A stretch of DNA of 64,000 bases from Symbiodinium natans. Taxonomy: Eukaryota > Sar > Dinophyceae > Suessiales > Symbiodiniaceae. A model generated the notes under the pieces. The model had not been told where the DNA came from, made no database searches, and saw only the letters and a list, made by a program, of their open reading frames with translations. Each line of letters begins with the position of its first letter. Within the stretch, counting starts at the first letter, position 1. The position numbers were made by a program, and so were the translations under genes. Positions 45,851 through 56,513 of this stretch are shown piece by piece. The stretch is taken from the NCBI GenBank assembly GCA_905221605.1, contig CAJNDS010001213.1, forward strand, positions 122,001 to 186,000, in the 5' to 3' direction.

Positions 45851-46295
45851 TGTGAGTTTTGCAAGGCATTCGGCCACCAGACCTGTGCCTCAGCTTGGGT
45901 GCGCCTGATGTCGGCTTGTAAGCACTTTGAAGGGGGGGCTGATTTCAGCGGACCTACACAAACTATTGGTCCTTCCGCTCATCGTCCTCCTGCTCCTCAG
46001 CGTCCTCCAAACGTCAGTGAGTTTTGGTCGAACTTACCATGGAGACACAGAACAGGAATAACAAGACTACCCCCACAAGGAAGCCATGGAACCAAGATGA
46101 AGAGGACAGTGTAACCATGGCAAGTAACCATGGCAAGAATGGGCGGTACGGTCGGTTGCGACGATGCTTTCCTTGCGAAACCACGGTGAGCCATCTCTAG
46201 TACCCATGTCTCCGCCCACAACTGAACCGAAGATGCTCCCGTCAGAGGGCATCGGCATCATCGATCATCGATAGCATGGAATGCCGCTCGGCAAC

Positions 46296-46488
46296 GATTT
46301 GTAAGCATGACCCTGCAACACCCTGATTTGGCCCTGCCATGCCTTCGCAACGATCTTCTCCTCCTTTTTCTCCTCGGCGAGCTGCCCCTGGGTTTGCAAG
46401 GAAATTGTCAACGATGCTTGGTGGGCCTGGGCCTTCGATGGTATGGTTACGACTGCGGAGGGGTCAATTTGCATGAGCGCGTACCTGA
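46296..46488 (-). CDS. Exon, Lys/Glu helix, unknown protein
   Basis: Acceptor CATCATCAG; reads YALMQIDPSAVVTIPSKAQA, LTISLQTQGQLAEEKKEEK and IVAKAWQGQIRVLQGHA; possible donor GTTGCC (46295). Composition is strongly coding. Confidence 0.62.
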
Positions 46489-47055
46489 CTGATGATGGGA
46501 TAGGCTCCAATCTCAGCGATCTCGTGTGGCTTTACACGGACCCACCCAATCGCCACCATCTTGTTGCAACACACATTGCAGGTGTCACTTGTGTATGTGG
46601 GTGTGTGTGTGTGTGTCTGCAGAAGACAATGGAAATTGAGAATTACACAAAAACTGTACAGCCGGCGCAATATTTCAGGTACTTTACAAGCGGACATACG
46701 TGTAAGGGCATCGGTTTTAGTATTCTGGGGAGTTGAGTTGGGGTTGGGCGTCGCCGCAAATTATTCGGGCAGTCAAGCATCCAGTTCAGGAATATCGACG
46801 AGGGCACCATGCTCGATCCGAAAGCCTCAGGGGTTGTCAGCATCAACCATGGGCACACATTCTTACAGGCGCACTTAGCAACATGCAGTCGGCCCAGAAG
46901 GGAACACCCGAGATATGACGCTCATCTTCACCCTCACCGATCTTGCTGAGGCAACTACGTGCTTCAGCAGGCTGCATAGCAACCTCCCCGCACAGGGGCG
47001 AGTCAGAAACACGGAACGGTGCAAGAACTGACGGCCTGATCCCCAGTAGACTCCT

Positions 47056-47645
47056 TCAACTCCTGAGCATCTCCTGAGCTGCGTGACGAAGCAGGATCTT
47101 AATATTCAGCTGTGCTCCGGTTGGAGCCACTGGCCGAGCCTGCACATGTATGATCAACTGACCGCGACTGGTCACCTGACAGGGACCTGACCTGACGCCA
47201 CAGCATGTCCAGCCACGATGAATGTTTATGCCCAGCATACTGTTGCGGCAGGCTTCGCTGCAGATGCTTCACAGACCGAGAGAAGAACTCCTCAGCTTCG
47301 CTAAACCGACCCAGCAAGTCAGCAACCCCAAAATGTGGTTTACATGCTCTCTGGCACTTCTCACCATTCAAGCTGCGACAAAAATAGCTGACCCTCCTTG
47401 ACCCTCGATGACCGCCTTCAAATAAGATCTGATGCGGTATGATGCGGTGCCAGGCAATGGCACAGTTGGTTGGTCTCCCATACTGCGGCGTCTCTAGCCG
47501 CCCGCCACATCGCGAAAGATGGCGTGCCGATGCGTGCCGCTTCAGACAACGTAGTACTTAGAAAAATTTCGCACGGCCCTATGGAGCCTGGTAGCTTGTC
47601 CATGTGTTCAGTGTCCATGTCGGCACCCCACGCCCCTTGCCACAT
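47056..47645 (-). CDS. Multi-exon gene (partial) with TPR-like helix pair
   Basis: Exon within 47645-47418 reads EHMDKLPGSIGPCEIFLST, TLSEAARIGTPSFAM and WRAARDAAVWETNQL. Next, after a T-rich TTTTTGTCGCAG (47373), VADLLGRFSEAEEFFSRSV then KHLQRSL: GRF-x-EAE-x-x-x-x-x-S resembles the first helix of a tetratricopeptide repeat. The last piece, RGQLIIHVQARPVAPTGAQL then NIKILLRHAAQEMLRS, ends in TGA at 47056 in another frame. The only GT-AG gap joining the last two in phase is 16 nt (47191-47176), so this is either a very short intron or a frameshift. Confidence 0.52.
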
Positions 47646-47916
47646 TCCATTCTCCCTGTTATTAGACCTCCCTTCGCAAAAGTCTGGTCGGTTTGCTAGG
47701 AATGAGGGTCAAAGAATTGGATAGAATTGGGGGAATGGATCTGGCGATGCTGAAAATTGTGTACTGGGTTGGCTGCTGCAACGCCGAGGCGCCCAAATGT
47801 TCTTTGGCATCTGCTCACGCCGTTCCGAACGCCCGGACCGGATGCCCGTAGCCAGAGCTGCCGACACCTGGAGACGGCTGTTTGAATCAGAGAAGCAGGT
47901 CACATCAAATGCAACA

Positions 47917-49047
47917 TCAACATGCCTTCGTTGACGAGCATGGCTTAGCCGATATTCCCGGCAGCTTCAATCTATGGGCAGCAGAGATACTGCTGGCAAA
48001 CTGAGAAAGAACTAAAGAAATTGAGGACAACCCAATCCAAAACATCCAAGACGCCTTGAAAAAGAAGTCCTTTCGATTTGTACCTCGGCATGTAGGTGCT
48101 ACTCTTGCTGGTTTGATGCCAGAATATTGTCCAAAGCATAGCGCACTGCATGAAAACAGGAGCGTCCGTGGTTGAAAACCATGCCACGACACACACAGAT
48201 TTACGAGTCTGTGTAAGGCCGGAGTGCCCAAGCCCACTTGAGGAAGTCCCATGTTAAGGGTGAAAAGGAAGCGCAGCTTCCGGCGCTGCTCCCGGAACTC
48301 ATCACCCTTGCCAGCACCAGGGGCGAGAACAAATTGCTTGCATGTGCTCGTGCCGCTGTGACGCATAAAATGACTTAAAAACAGCAACCGCAGACACGGC
48401 CCTTGACTGCGAGTGATCCCCGTCTTCCTTCCCAATAGAGGACAGATTTCACTAAAGTCAAATCTGGATTTTGCAAAGCTCCTGAAAAGGGGAAGCTAAA
48501 GACTGTCACTGCCTCAAAGAATAGGCTGGGGTCTGTAGAGGAGCGTTGGGGTTCAGGTCCGGAGATGGCCAGCGCTGGACCAGCTCAAAAAACCGTGTCT
48601 CCAGGGAGAGGAGGAGGGTTCCACAAAGATCCAAACCTGGGGAACATGGAGTGCCAGACAAACCTTTTTCCCACCTGGCTTCTGCGACCATCAACTTGAA
48701 GGCTCGAGCGTCGCCATGTACAAATGATTCAGTGTGAGCGAAAAGGTCGAAGCTTCGGGGAGTGCAGCTAGCTCGGCTGGGGTGTGCCGGTCTGAGCTAA
48801 ACAGAAACATTAGCAGAGCGTGCGCTTCCCCAATGGACGTGACAACCATCCTCTTTGCTCCACTTGTGGTGTGTCGCATTCAAAAGTGCCCACGCAAAAA
48901 CTACAAGCCTGCATCCATCATCAAGGCATGTTTCGACGACGCATGTACTTCCAGCCTTTGCTGGCTTTCCAGCCACCACTCGGCGAACTGGCAGGATCGG
49001 CACACCCCACTGGAAAGCCTCACTCTGGCAACTGTTCTTTGATGAAG
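47917..49047 (-). CDS. Four-exon gene model with 52, 59 and 28 nt introns
   Basis: Exon A (to 48905): FQWGVPILPVRRVVAGKPAK ... VVETCLDDGCRL. Exon B (48852-48696): MVVTSIGEAHALLMFLFSSD ... LPEASTFSLTLNHLYMATLE. Exon C (48636-48510): LDLCGTLLLSLETRFFELVQ. Exon D (48481-47917): SFAKSRFDFSEICPLLGRKT followed by a 188-codon open frame that includes KQFVLAPGAGKGDEFREQRR and WIGLSSISLVLSQFASSIS. All junctions are GT-AG with matching phase. The acceptor before exon D is near ideal (TTCCCCTTTTCAG). Exon A start is not certain. Family unknown. Confidence 0.6.
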
Positions 49048-49388
49048 ACATCTGCGCTCACTAGAACGGCAAGCCGCGGCCAAGAAAAGCCAGCGCAAGC
49101 ACTAGGAGATTCCGTGGGCAAACGCACGCTCGCGCGAGAGAGAGAGAGAGAGCGGAGATGCCCGGAGACAGAGACGCAGGCGCATGGGAGAAGGTGCGGA
49201 TGATGATGGCAACGATGCGACTCAATGATACAAGCGAACGTGCATCACAGAACTCCTCCTGATGCAACCTCCCCGGAAGGCATCTTCATGCTCTTTCCAG
49301 GACGACTGCCTCCCAGACCTTGTCCGGCCCTGCGGCTACAGCACGAGTGAAACTAAACTCAAGCCTAGCTCCGGTAGACAAAGCCGTT

Positions 49389-49680
49389 TCAAATGATCAC
49401 GATAGCTGCTAGATGCAACCAAAGCACCCAAATGCAATCTTGAAGCACTGCAGCGTTCTCTAGCGAGTCCTGCGCCGCACCAACGTGACCTAGAAAGGCC
49501 TCCTGGCATTCGCCTACAGCAACGTACCGTCGAGCTGCTGCTAAAAACATAACTAGATCCACACAGAACAATGCGCGGCCTGGCTCACGATCACGATGAG
49601 AATCCGCGAGGTCCTGATAAGCTCCTCCACTTGAAGTCTAAAGTCGATTGGCTTCCTGATCATCTGCTCAGGGGGATGAG
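49389..49680 (-). CDS. Candidate exons (weak)
   Basis: IDFRLQVEELIRTSRILIVI (near 49670-49590) and, in another frame, FLAAARRYVAVGECQEAFLG then AAQDSLENAAVLQ (49550-49420). Helical composition; boundaries unresolved. Confidence 0.36.
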
Positions 49681-50005
49681 GACTGCCAGTCGCTTGAGTC
49701 TAATCCGCCCTTGTCTGTCCTCCCGCTCCTCCAACCACCTTGGAAGCTTGGAAGCAGAAGTTGCAACAGCAACTGCCGCAGGATGCCGTGACAAGTTGGA
49801 TAGATGCGGCCACATCGCACAGCAAACGACCAAGGTGCCATCTACACTAATCCTCTACAGACTGTGGGCTGTCTCTAGGAGTCTAGGAGACGCAAGATTC
49901 AGAAAGCCCTTGTGAAGACAAGCCGCTGCATGAGCGATTCGCGATCCTCCTGGGCGAGAGAAGATTGCTGCTCTTACTTTAGCCAGCCTGCAGCCTGCCT
50001 GCAGG

Positions 50006-50077
50006 TCACGATGTCAGCCGAGCATCCTCCTCCTCCTGCTCCTCCTCCACTTCAATGGCCGTCTCGGTCTCCTTCAC
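50006..50077 (-). CDS. Candidate terminal exon, acidic tail
   Basis: After GCTCTCCAG it reads VKETETAIEVEEEQEEEDAR then a TGA. 24 codons, phase 0. The underlying GAG/GAA repeat could alternatively be a simple microsatellite. Confidence 0.42.
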   Translation of the reverse strand: MKETETAIEVEEEQEEEDARLTS

Positions 50078-50291
50078 CTGGAGAGCAGCCACAAGTTGCA
50101 AAAGTCAACAGTCGTGCTCATGCCAAGAATTCGAAAAAGACAAATAGAATTCAACCACAACCACTGTTCGGCAGGGCTCTTGGTTCTCAAGTGCTTCGAA
50201 TCTTAACTGGCGAAACTCTACCAGACCAACCCTAAGAGCGTAACTAGAACCCAGGCAGTCGTAGATGCCTCAATGACACCCCGTCGTTACT

Positions 50292-50575
50292 TCAAAGCCG
50301 GCACGGGAGCCATTGGGTTGATCCCCTCTGAAATCCTGTGAAGCACGGTACGCCTCCGAGCCCGTATCTGACGAGCGTGCAGATATCCTTGGTGGGACTA
50401 GCGAGACGGTGACACAAAGCTTTGCCCAAAGTTCTGCTTGGCCGTGAGCCTTGCATGCCCAGCTGCTGGCTGGTGCGCTTCTTTTGCTCAGCCTTTGTCA
50501 ATGCCTGCTCCTGCTGTGCCTCGGAGCATACCAGATTTTGAGAGTTGCATGATTTGCAGGGCTGCCCGCACAGTG
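50292..50575 (-). CDS. Candidate exon, Gln/Lys helix
   Basis: Reads CSEAQQEQALTKAEQKKRTS, GKALCHRLASPTKDICTLVR and TGFQRGSTQWLP. Charged helix then mixed sequence; probably contains an exon whose limits I cannot place. Confidence 0.46.
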
Positions 50576-51050
50576 GCACGAACTCCTGAACTGAGGGAAG
50601 CAGAAGGCTGACGGTACGCTCGGAGCCGACTACGTCTTAACATCGCGGTGTTATTCGCCAGCAGTCAACCTCTCTGGCGGTGGCACGCAGAGGCTCCGTG
50701 CTGGAGAATTCGATGGCCAACGCGGGCAAGAACGGTTTTTTCGGTTTGCAGGTTGCGGTGTCTGAGCCATCAGCCCTTGCCGGGCCTTGTCAAACTCATT
50801 GGGCTTTCGGAGTTTGGTTCATTTCTTCGGGGGTCGTGCCGAGAGAAAAACAAACATACCTCTGACAAGATGCCACACTGCACACGCACTTCCCTCATCA
50901 TGCGCGAAATACGTTTGCCAAGCTGTGATCAGAGGGCAGGCTGCGTACATGAACATGCAATCGATCTACAAAGCCGCACGAGTAAACCAGATCAGATAAG
51001 TGAACAAGTTGGCTGCTGACAGGGGCCACATGAAACTTGAAACTGGAAAC

Positions 51051-51495
51051 TTGTTGGATGCCACGATTGCACCAGCGCGTGACGAGTGCCAACTGCCACC
51101 GCGCCTGCTTCTCTCGCTCCTCCTTCTCCTGGGCCAGCTTCGCCTCTGCCTCCTGCAGTTTTTGACGGGCCTGCAAGTCGAAGTTGGGAGAAACCTACAA
51201 AGAAGGGTCCATACATGTCAAACTTCCAATTCCTTCCAGATGTGTGCCCAAAGTCTGCTACGTCTCTGTCAAGACGCTGCATCGTTTGCCAACTGCGCAC
51301 TAACCTGGAGCGCGAGTTGCGACTTAGAGGGTTAGGGCACATCTGCCTGGGTTTGCATCGAAGCTTTTGTGGAAGCTCTGCTCGTCCGTACAGTCCCCGC
51401 TTCAAAGCAGCGCTTGGAGCTTGGTGGTCGTGCTTGAGATACCAGGACATAGTCCCATTGGCATTTGCAGTGCCAACATACGCGTACAACCTGTC
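51051..51495 (-). CDS. Two-exon segment ending in a coiled coil
   Basis: Exon 51495-51262 (78 codons, phase 0): DRLYAYVGTANANGTMSWYL ... ALKRGLYGRAELPQK ... SWQTMQRLDRD. Intron 67 nt, GTAGCA to CTTCTTTGTAG. Exon 51194-51051 (48 codons): VSPNFDLQARQKLQEAEAKL then AQEKEEREKQARWQLALV, a clear single-helix or coiled-coil region. Lengths, phases and splice sites agree, and composition is plainly coding. Family unknown. Confidence 0.68.
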
Positions 51496-51929
51496 CTGCC
51501 CTATATACTCATCTGAATTGCGAAGCGAAGTACTACTGTGTTCAAGCTGTACAAATCAAGGCATGCAGGTAAACTTTGATGGTTTTTTGTGCTTGTGAAC
51601 ACCCAACTGGCCCGTCCGCTTTGCTTGCTGTGGCAAAATGTCAACGGAACTGCCTTAAGTGTATGCTTTCCCCGCTCATAATCCCTTCTGCTTGCTTTCC
51701 CGGCCACAGATAGGGACCGCGTGTCACCTGGCACAGAACACACGTCACAGCGTCATGCTAAACTTGTTACGGCGCGCTGCCCAGCCCTGTATAAACCCTA
51801 GAGTCCAAAGGGAAACCTTCACAGGAATGTATCTGACAGGGCAGAATGTAGTACCCCCACCCCCCCTCACCCTGCAAGAGGTGCAAGTGCATGTCTGCAA
51901 CGAGAAAGGAATTTAAACTTTATCGTTTT

Positions 51930-52322
51930 CAGACGCAGAAGGGCGACACCTCCTGCGCGATGACAGCCCACTCTAGCAGCAACTTGAGGTGCTTATGTAC
52001 TGAGTTGTACTCGTACAAAAGGAGCAACGCTGTGCACGTTTTGATCGATGCACAATGAAGGGTGCGAACACGATTTCCCAACTTCAGGCCAAAGCACAGA
52101 ACAGGCGGAGCCATTTGGCCAAATCTTTGTCGGCTTCCTCAAAGCTCCTGGAATACATATAGCTTGGCGCCGTGCCTACTGTCTGTTCCTGGTGTGTGCT
52201 GCTTGCACGAACCGTTGACAAACTGAATGGAGGCATCCAAGGGGCACGAAGACGTCGTTCTGCTTTGCTGCAGAGCTACTCCGGTACAGTAGTCGCAAAA
52301 GGGCCTGTTGCACCTCAATAGA
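51930..52322 (-). CDS. Candidate exons, helical-repeat character
   Basis: VQQALLRLLYRSSSAAKQND then VFVPLGCLHSVCQRFVQAA (52322-52190, after TATTGAG); SFEEADKDLAKWLRLFCALA (about 52145-52085, after GTATTCCAG); CTALLLLYEYNSVHKHLKLL (to 51930). Three short minus segments in different frames, all helical. Plausibly one ARM/HEAT-like gene. Confidence 0.44.
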
Positions 52323-52816
52323 TGGGGACGTGCCTCTTTACGCTCTTCACTGCACCGCCACATGTTGGCATGCAAATAGGCTACGAAACTTGAAATGCGA
52401 AAGCTCGGCTCTGCGCCCGGATGAAGCAAGCAAAAAGGTCCTCACGGTAGCGGTGCTTCCGACGCCAACGGCGAGGCTGTCGGCGAACGCAGCAGGGCAG
52501 CAGGCAGCTCCAAAACTGAGCACGGGTCTATGTCTCAATGTGGAATGGGCTCGCTGGCAAAGCAGAGACATCATGCGACAAGCATGGCCCGAGATTCAGC
52601 CCCAGCTGCACGTCGGCATCGACCAACCCGAACTGTCTCTGCTTCAAACCACCTGGGAACGAAAGAAGGTGCTTCAAAAAAGCATCCTGCCCATAACATG
52701 TTCCCTATCAGTCGTGCATCATGGGGACGGTGGGCGAGCATAAAGGCGGATATCGCGGTCATCTTCCTTGCCTTGGAAGTCGGTGCAACGACCCTGACTC
52801 TGCACTTAGACTTAGA

Positions 52817-53606
52817 CTAGGCGAGGACGATCGAGCACACGGATGAATCGAAGGGTTTGAGTTCATAACGCTTGCAGTCATTCTTGTACAGTTCAACAGA
52901 AAAGCTGGAAACCTTGAACTGGAATCTCTACAGCCGCAGAAGCAAGTAGCTGTCTGTGAGCGAATCTTGCACGACCTGCGCAAGCTCCACGTCCAACTCG
53001 TCACCATCCTCCCGGTCCGGAAGTGCAAAGATGCAGATGTCTCGACCATACCGCACACGAGACCGCACACTGACTTCTGAAGGACGCACAGATTTGCGAC
53101 GCCTGCAAACCGACGATGTCGAAAGCCTCTAGACGGAGATCTTGGCCAGCCTGGAGTTTCAGAACTGGGACAAAAGCAATGGTCTGACACAATGCGCTGG
53201 CGCATGACCAAATCCATCCGTCCGTCACCAGCCCTCTGTTCGAGACACACTGAGCGAAGTGCGGCAAGCCGGAAGCCCTTCAGAAACCTTTGACATCAGG
53301 TCAAATCTGGTCGGTTGCAGATCGCAGTACTTTTTGGATGCTTTGAGATGGTGGAGCTTTGCAGTAGTGGCCGCTGAGACGCTCCCCAACCGTCTTGCGT
53401 GCGACGATCCCTCCACCCAGCTCCAAGGACTCCTTGAGCTGATCAAGCTGATGGTTTCGGACGACCTGAGAAAGCCAAGTCGTCAGACGAAAGACAAACG
53501 CAAGCTCGATCATCAGCCGTGAGAACATTAGCGCGGGCTGGACGCCACGTCCGCGAGGGAAATGGTCCGGTCTACAGCCGGCCGCTGCCGTGACGATTTT
53601 TTCCAC
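52817..53606 (-). CDS. Multi-exon gene (partial), with an in-frame TAG near its end
   Basis: Segments: to 53417 (LMIELAFVFRLTTWLSQVVR ... LDQLKESLEL); 53373 onward (KLHHLKASKKYCDLQPTRFD then LMSKVSEG); 53183-53086 (IAFVPVLKLQAGQDLRLEAF); 53069-52928 (VRYGRDICIFALPDREDGDE then LDVELAQVVQDSLTDSYLLL), stop TAG at 52930. The same frame continues past the TAG as RFQFKVSSFSVELYKNDCKR ... to a second TAG at 52817. Some gaps bridging these in phase are very short (43 and 16 nt). Strong coding composition in the last two pieces; family unknown. Confidence 0.55.
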
Positions 53607-53879
53607 TGGGGCGACTCCTCCGGCTCCTGCCCCCAGATGCAGTAGCTGCTAACCCACCATGAAGGGCCAAGAGTTCAGGTACTGCGGGCAATGATCAGGG
53701 GTACCAGGTGCCTGCACCGGGTCTTCGCGAACCGAGATTCGCCTCGCCTCCCTGGCTGAATTCCTGCGACCGCCTGAGAAACAGGTTAAATGTTGAATGT
53801 GCGAAGCGATCCGTGCAGCATGCTTCGTGAAAAAGCGCACCACCTAACCAGCAGCATCTGCACAGGCATGTGGTAAGGA

Positions 53880-53963
53880 CATGGCGAGGGCTGTCCCCAC
53901 GGTTGCCGCGGGGGCTCTGGCCATGGCGAGGGCTGTCCCCGCGGTTGCCGCGGGGGCTCTGGC
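53880..53963. repeat. 42-bp tandem repeat (two copies, one mismatch) in likely coding sequence
   Basis: On the minus strand it encodes two copies of GQSPRGNRGDSPRH. A related Ser-Pro-Arg-Gly stretch, SQRGASPRSPRNESPRGGSR, lies after a CTCTCAG acceptor at about 54170-54080. Both could belong to an Arg/Ser/Gly-rich, RNA-binding-like disordered protein. Confidence 0.75.
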
Positions 53964-54261
53964 CAGGACCTTGGAGCACGTCGTAAGATTGGTGTGGCGA
54001 TAAGCGGATAAGATGAGCACCAAGTTTATAATAATACTAAGTAGCGATTTGCCAAAGGCTAATGCCTCTGCAACACCTGCAACAACAGCTGAAGGCCCCG
54101 GCTCCCTCCACGTGGGCTCTCGTTGCGGGGGCTTCGCGGGCTCGCCCCCCGCTGCGACCTCATGCCTGAGAGGTGCTGAGCAACAGCGCTTTTACATCCT
54201 CGAGGGAGGAATGCTACTGTCCTATACGCATTGGCAAAAAGCATTACGAGATTTGTTTGTC

Positions 54262-54500
54262 TCAACCGCAGCGCATGGCTTTCTGTCGGAACACTGTTGG
54301 GGTATGGGATGGCGTGGGGCTGTTGCCCTTTGGCTTTGGCTCTCGGAACCTCTCTCCGTGCTCAATGCCAGAGGAGCATACAGTCAGAGACGTCTCAGGC
54401 TTCAATCTCTTCCGTAAGCGGTTCAGTTTCAATTCCGTGCCCTCGTGGAATCTCGCCGTGAAAACCCAAAGCTCGCCATTTTGCTGCATGGCAACCGGAG
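54262..54500 (-). CDS. Candidate exon, basic protein
   Basis: Reads MQQNGELWVFTARFHEGTEL then KLNRLRKRLKPETSLTV and IEHGERFREPKPKG; strand/helix alternation and charge typical of coding sequence. The ends are not fixed. Confidence 0.5.
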
Positions 54501-54909
54501 TTCGCCATCGGTGTCAGTACTAATTACATTGACGAGGGTCTAGACCTCAAATCCCCACAGAGGCAGAGCCAATGCCCAGCTGAACAAGCAGGAGCCTGAA
54601 ATCCCCCCAGCATTTGAAAAAAAGCCAATACGTTCTACGCACGGAAGGCACGACAATTTCCCTGGCTGTAGCCGAATGCACCTTCTGCGCTGCAGGGAAG
54701 GTCCGTCGCAAGTTTTTGAATGTCATTATGGAGGGCTTCTTTCTACCGTGACTGCGGATTCTGCTCAAACCGTGCGATGCGCAACCGTAGCTCTCCAAAC
54801 CGTGTGCTGCACTTCCCTCGCCTTGGTGGTTGGAGTCATGTCAAGCTCCAGGAGAATTTCCAGCCATCGTCGATGGGAGCAGTGGAGCATGCGGATGAAA
54901 AACACTGAA

Positions 54910-54968
54910 GGGTTTAGGGTTTAGGGTTTAGGGTTTAGGGTTTAGGGTTTAGGGTTTAGGGTTTAGGG
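54910..54968. repeat. Perfect telomeric repeat (TTTAGGG), about 8 units
   Basis: Eight exact GGGTTTA units without mismatch, flanked abruptly by unique sequence. This is the telomere repeat of dinoflagellates and land plants. Being internal and perfect it may be a healed break, an insertion by telomerase, or an assembly join. Confidence 0.97.
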
Positions 54969-55526
54969 GCCAATACTTAATGGGCCCCCAAGACTTCAAG
55001 GAATGAGCTCCTGGAGCATCCTGGAGCTCTCTTGGTTCCGCAGCTTCTGTAAACAACTCCAGTGTGGCTTCAAGACAGGGTCGTGAACTCGCAAACGCTA
55101 CGAAATGAATCATAAAATCTCACAATGGCCTACATCACATGAACAGCAAACTTGAGCCAATGTCTGTCCAAGAACCTCAGATTTGTCCAGTTGCCTCGGG
55201 CACGTTCAGCTAAACCCTGGAAAAGGATCGTTGTTTTACAAGCAGAACTGACACACCATCTGCATGCAACGACCTTTTACTCTGGCAAGTGCACAAAATC
55301 GTGCGACAAGCTCCCACCTCCAAGCTGTTCTGTGAGACTATTGCTATCATCATTTCTGGCTTTTGACAGGTGTTCGCTTTGAAGAAACCTTTGAAGTACC
55401 CAGCTTGAGGCAGTTCTCATGCTCCAGGAACATACTCGGAGCCATGAGGGCCCGTCAAGCTGTGGACAACTTTGTCACACAGCAATCGTCATGCTTATGC
55501 AGGAGCAGCCTCTCGCAGTCTCACAC

Positions 55527-55663
55527 TTGCTTCACAGGAACAGCAATGAATAGCACTCTGTCTGCTCCAGACATCCCCATACCAATTTCATCCAGGACCG
55601 CAAGTTCAGATTTCAACGGGCGCACCCTGCCCAAGCAAGACAATGTTCGCTGATATGCCAAGT
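55527..55663 (-). CDS. Exon, unknown protein
   Basis: From CTTGAAG to a GTGTGAG donor (55526), 45 codons ending phase 0: LAYQRTLSCLGRVRPLKSEL then AVLDEIGMGMSGADRVLFIA. Mixed hydrophobic/charged composition is protein-like. Confidence 0.55.
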
Positions 55664-55828
55664 CTTCAAGCCGAGACGAACGGCATTCGTTAAAGATACT
55701 GGACACCCGTCAAACCAGATCGACAGGTGGCCAGCGGCTACTGGCAACAGGCAGCCGTCAAAGAGATTTTGTTTTTGCTCGTGTCTCTGTCACACAGGTC
55801 TACTTGTGCGAGTTTGGGCTGCCTGCCT

Positions 55829-56116
55829 CTAAACTCTACTACGAATAGTTCCGAATAGCAAGCAGTCAGTATAAGCATCAGAATCAATGAAGGCGCACCT
55901 CAAGCGAAACCCACTGCGCTGGCGCGCTGCCAGCGCCTTCAAGATCACCAATGTGGCCAAGCAATTCGAAGACCTTCGCCAATGCAAGCCATCTGGGTAG
56001 ATATGGCTAGATGCTACACTTCCGCTGGCACATCGATGGGGCCACGAGCGCAACCTTGCATAGGCCACCGCATCACATGCGGGGCCCTGGGGCAAAACCC
56101 GCATCGGCAAATACAA
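55829..56116 (-). CDS. Candidate exon(s)
   Basis: Open frame with VAYARLRSWPHRCASGSVAS and LRCAFIDSDAYTDCLLFGTI. Likely contains one or two exons; limits unresolved. Confidence 0.38.
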   Translation of the reverse strand: MYLPMRVLPQGPACDAVAYARLRSWPHRCASGSVASSHIYPDGLHWRRSSNCLATLVILKALAARQRSGFRLRCAFIDSDAYTDCLLFGTIRSRV

Positions 56117-56231
56117 ATAATTCAGGCATATATTTGGTGCAAATTGTCAGCTTCGGTTAGGCTACATGACAGGTTTGTCTCGAGAACCGGCTAAAATCCT
56201 CTGGGAAGATGACATCAGGTTTTTCTAAGAA

Positions 56232-56513
56232 TCAGGACAGAGTATACATCAGCCTGCTCTGTCCATGGTTCCTCCGTATCGGATACACCTTCGGAGTGAG
56301 TTGGCAGTAACTCAAGGCATTCTTTCTATCTATCTTGGCCAGTCGAAGTCCTATACTCCTATAGGATACAGCAGGTTGACTGCTGCCAAACTGTTTTGTG
56401 AGCGAGTGTGCAGGGAGCACCTTGCCGACACAGTAGGGAGCTTCCTCGAACTCAAGAAGCATGGACAAGCCCGGAGCCGAGAGCGCAGACTGGCGAGTAT
56501 GCAGCAACAGCAA
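56232..56513 (-). CDS. Candidate exon(s)
   Basis: Open frame with LEFEEAPYCVGKVLPAHSL and YRSIGLRLAKIDRKNALSYC. Plausible coding; limits unresolved. Confidence 0.4.
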   Translation of the reverse strand: MLLLHTRQSALSAPGLSMLLEFEEAPYCVGKVLPAHSLTKQFGSSQPAVSYRSIGLRLAKIDRKNALSYCQLTPKVYPIRRNHGQSRLMYTLS

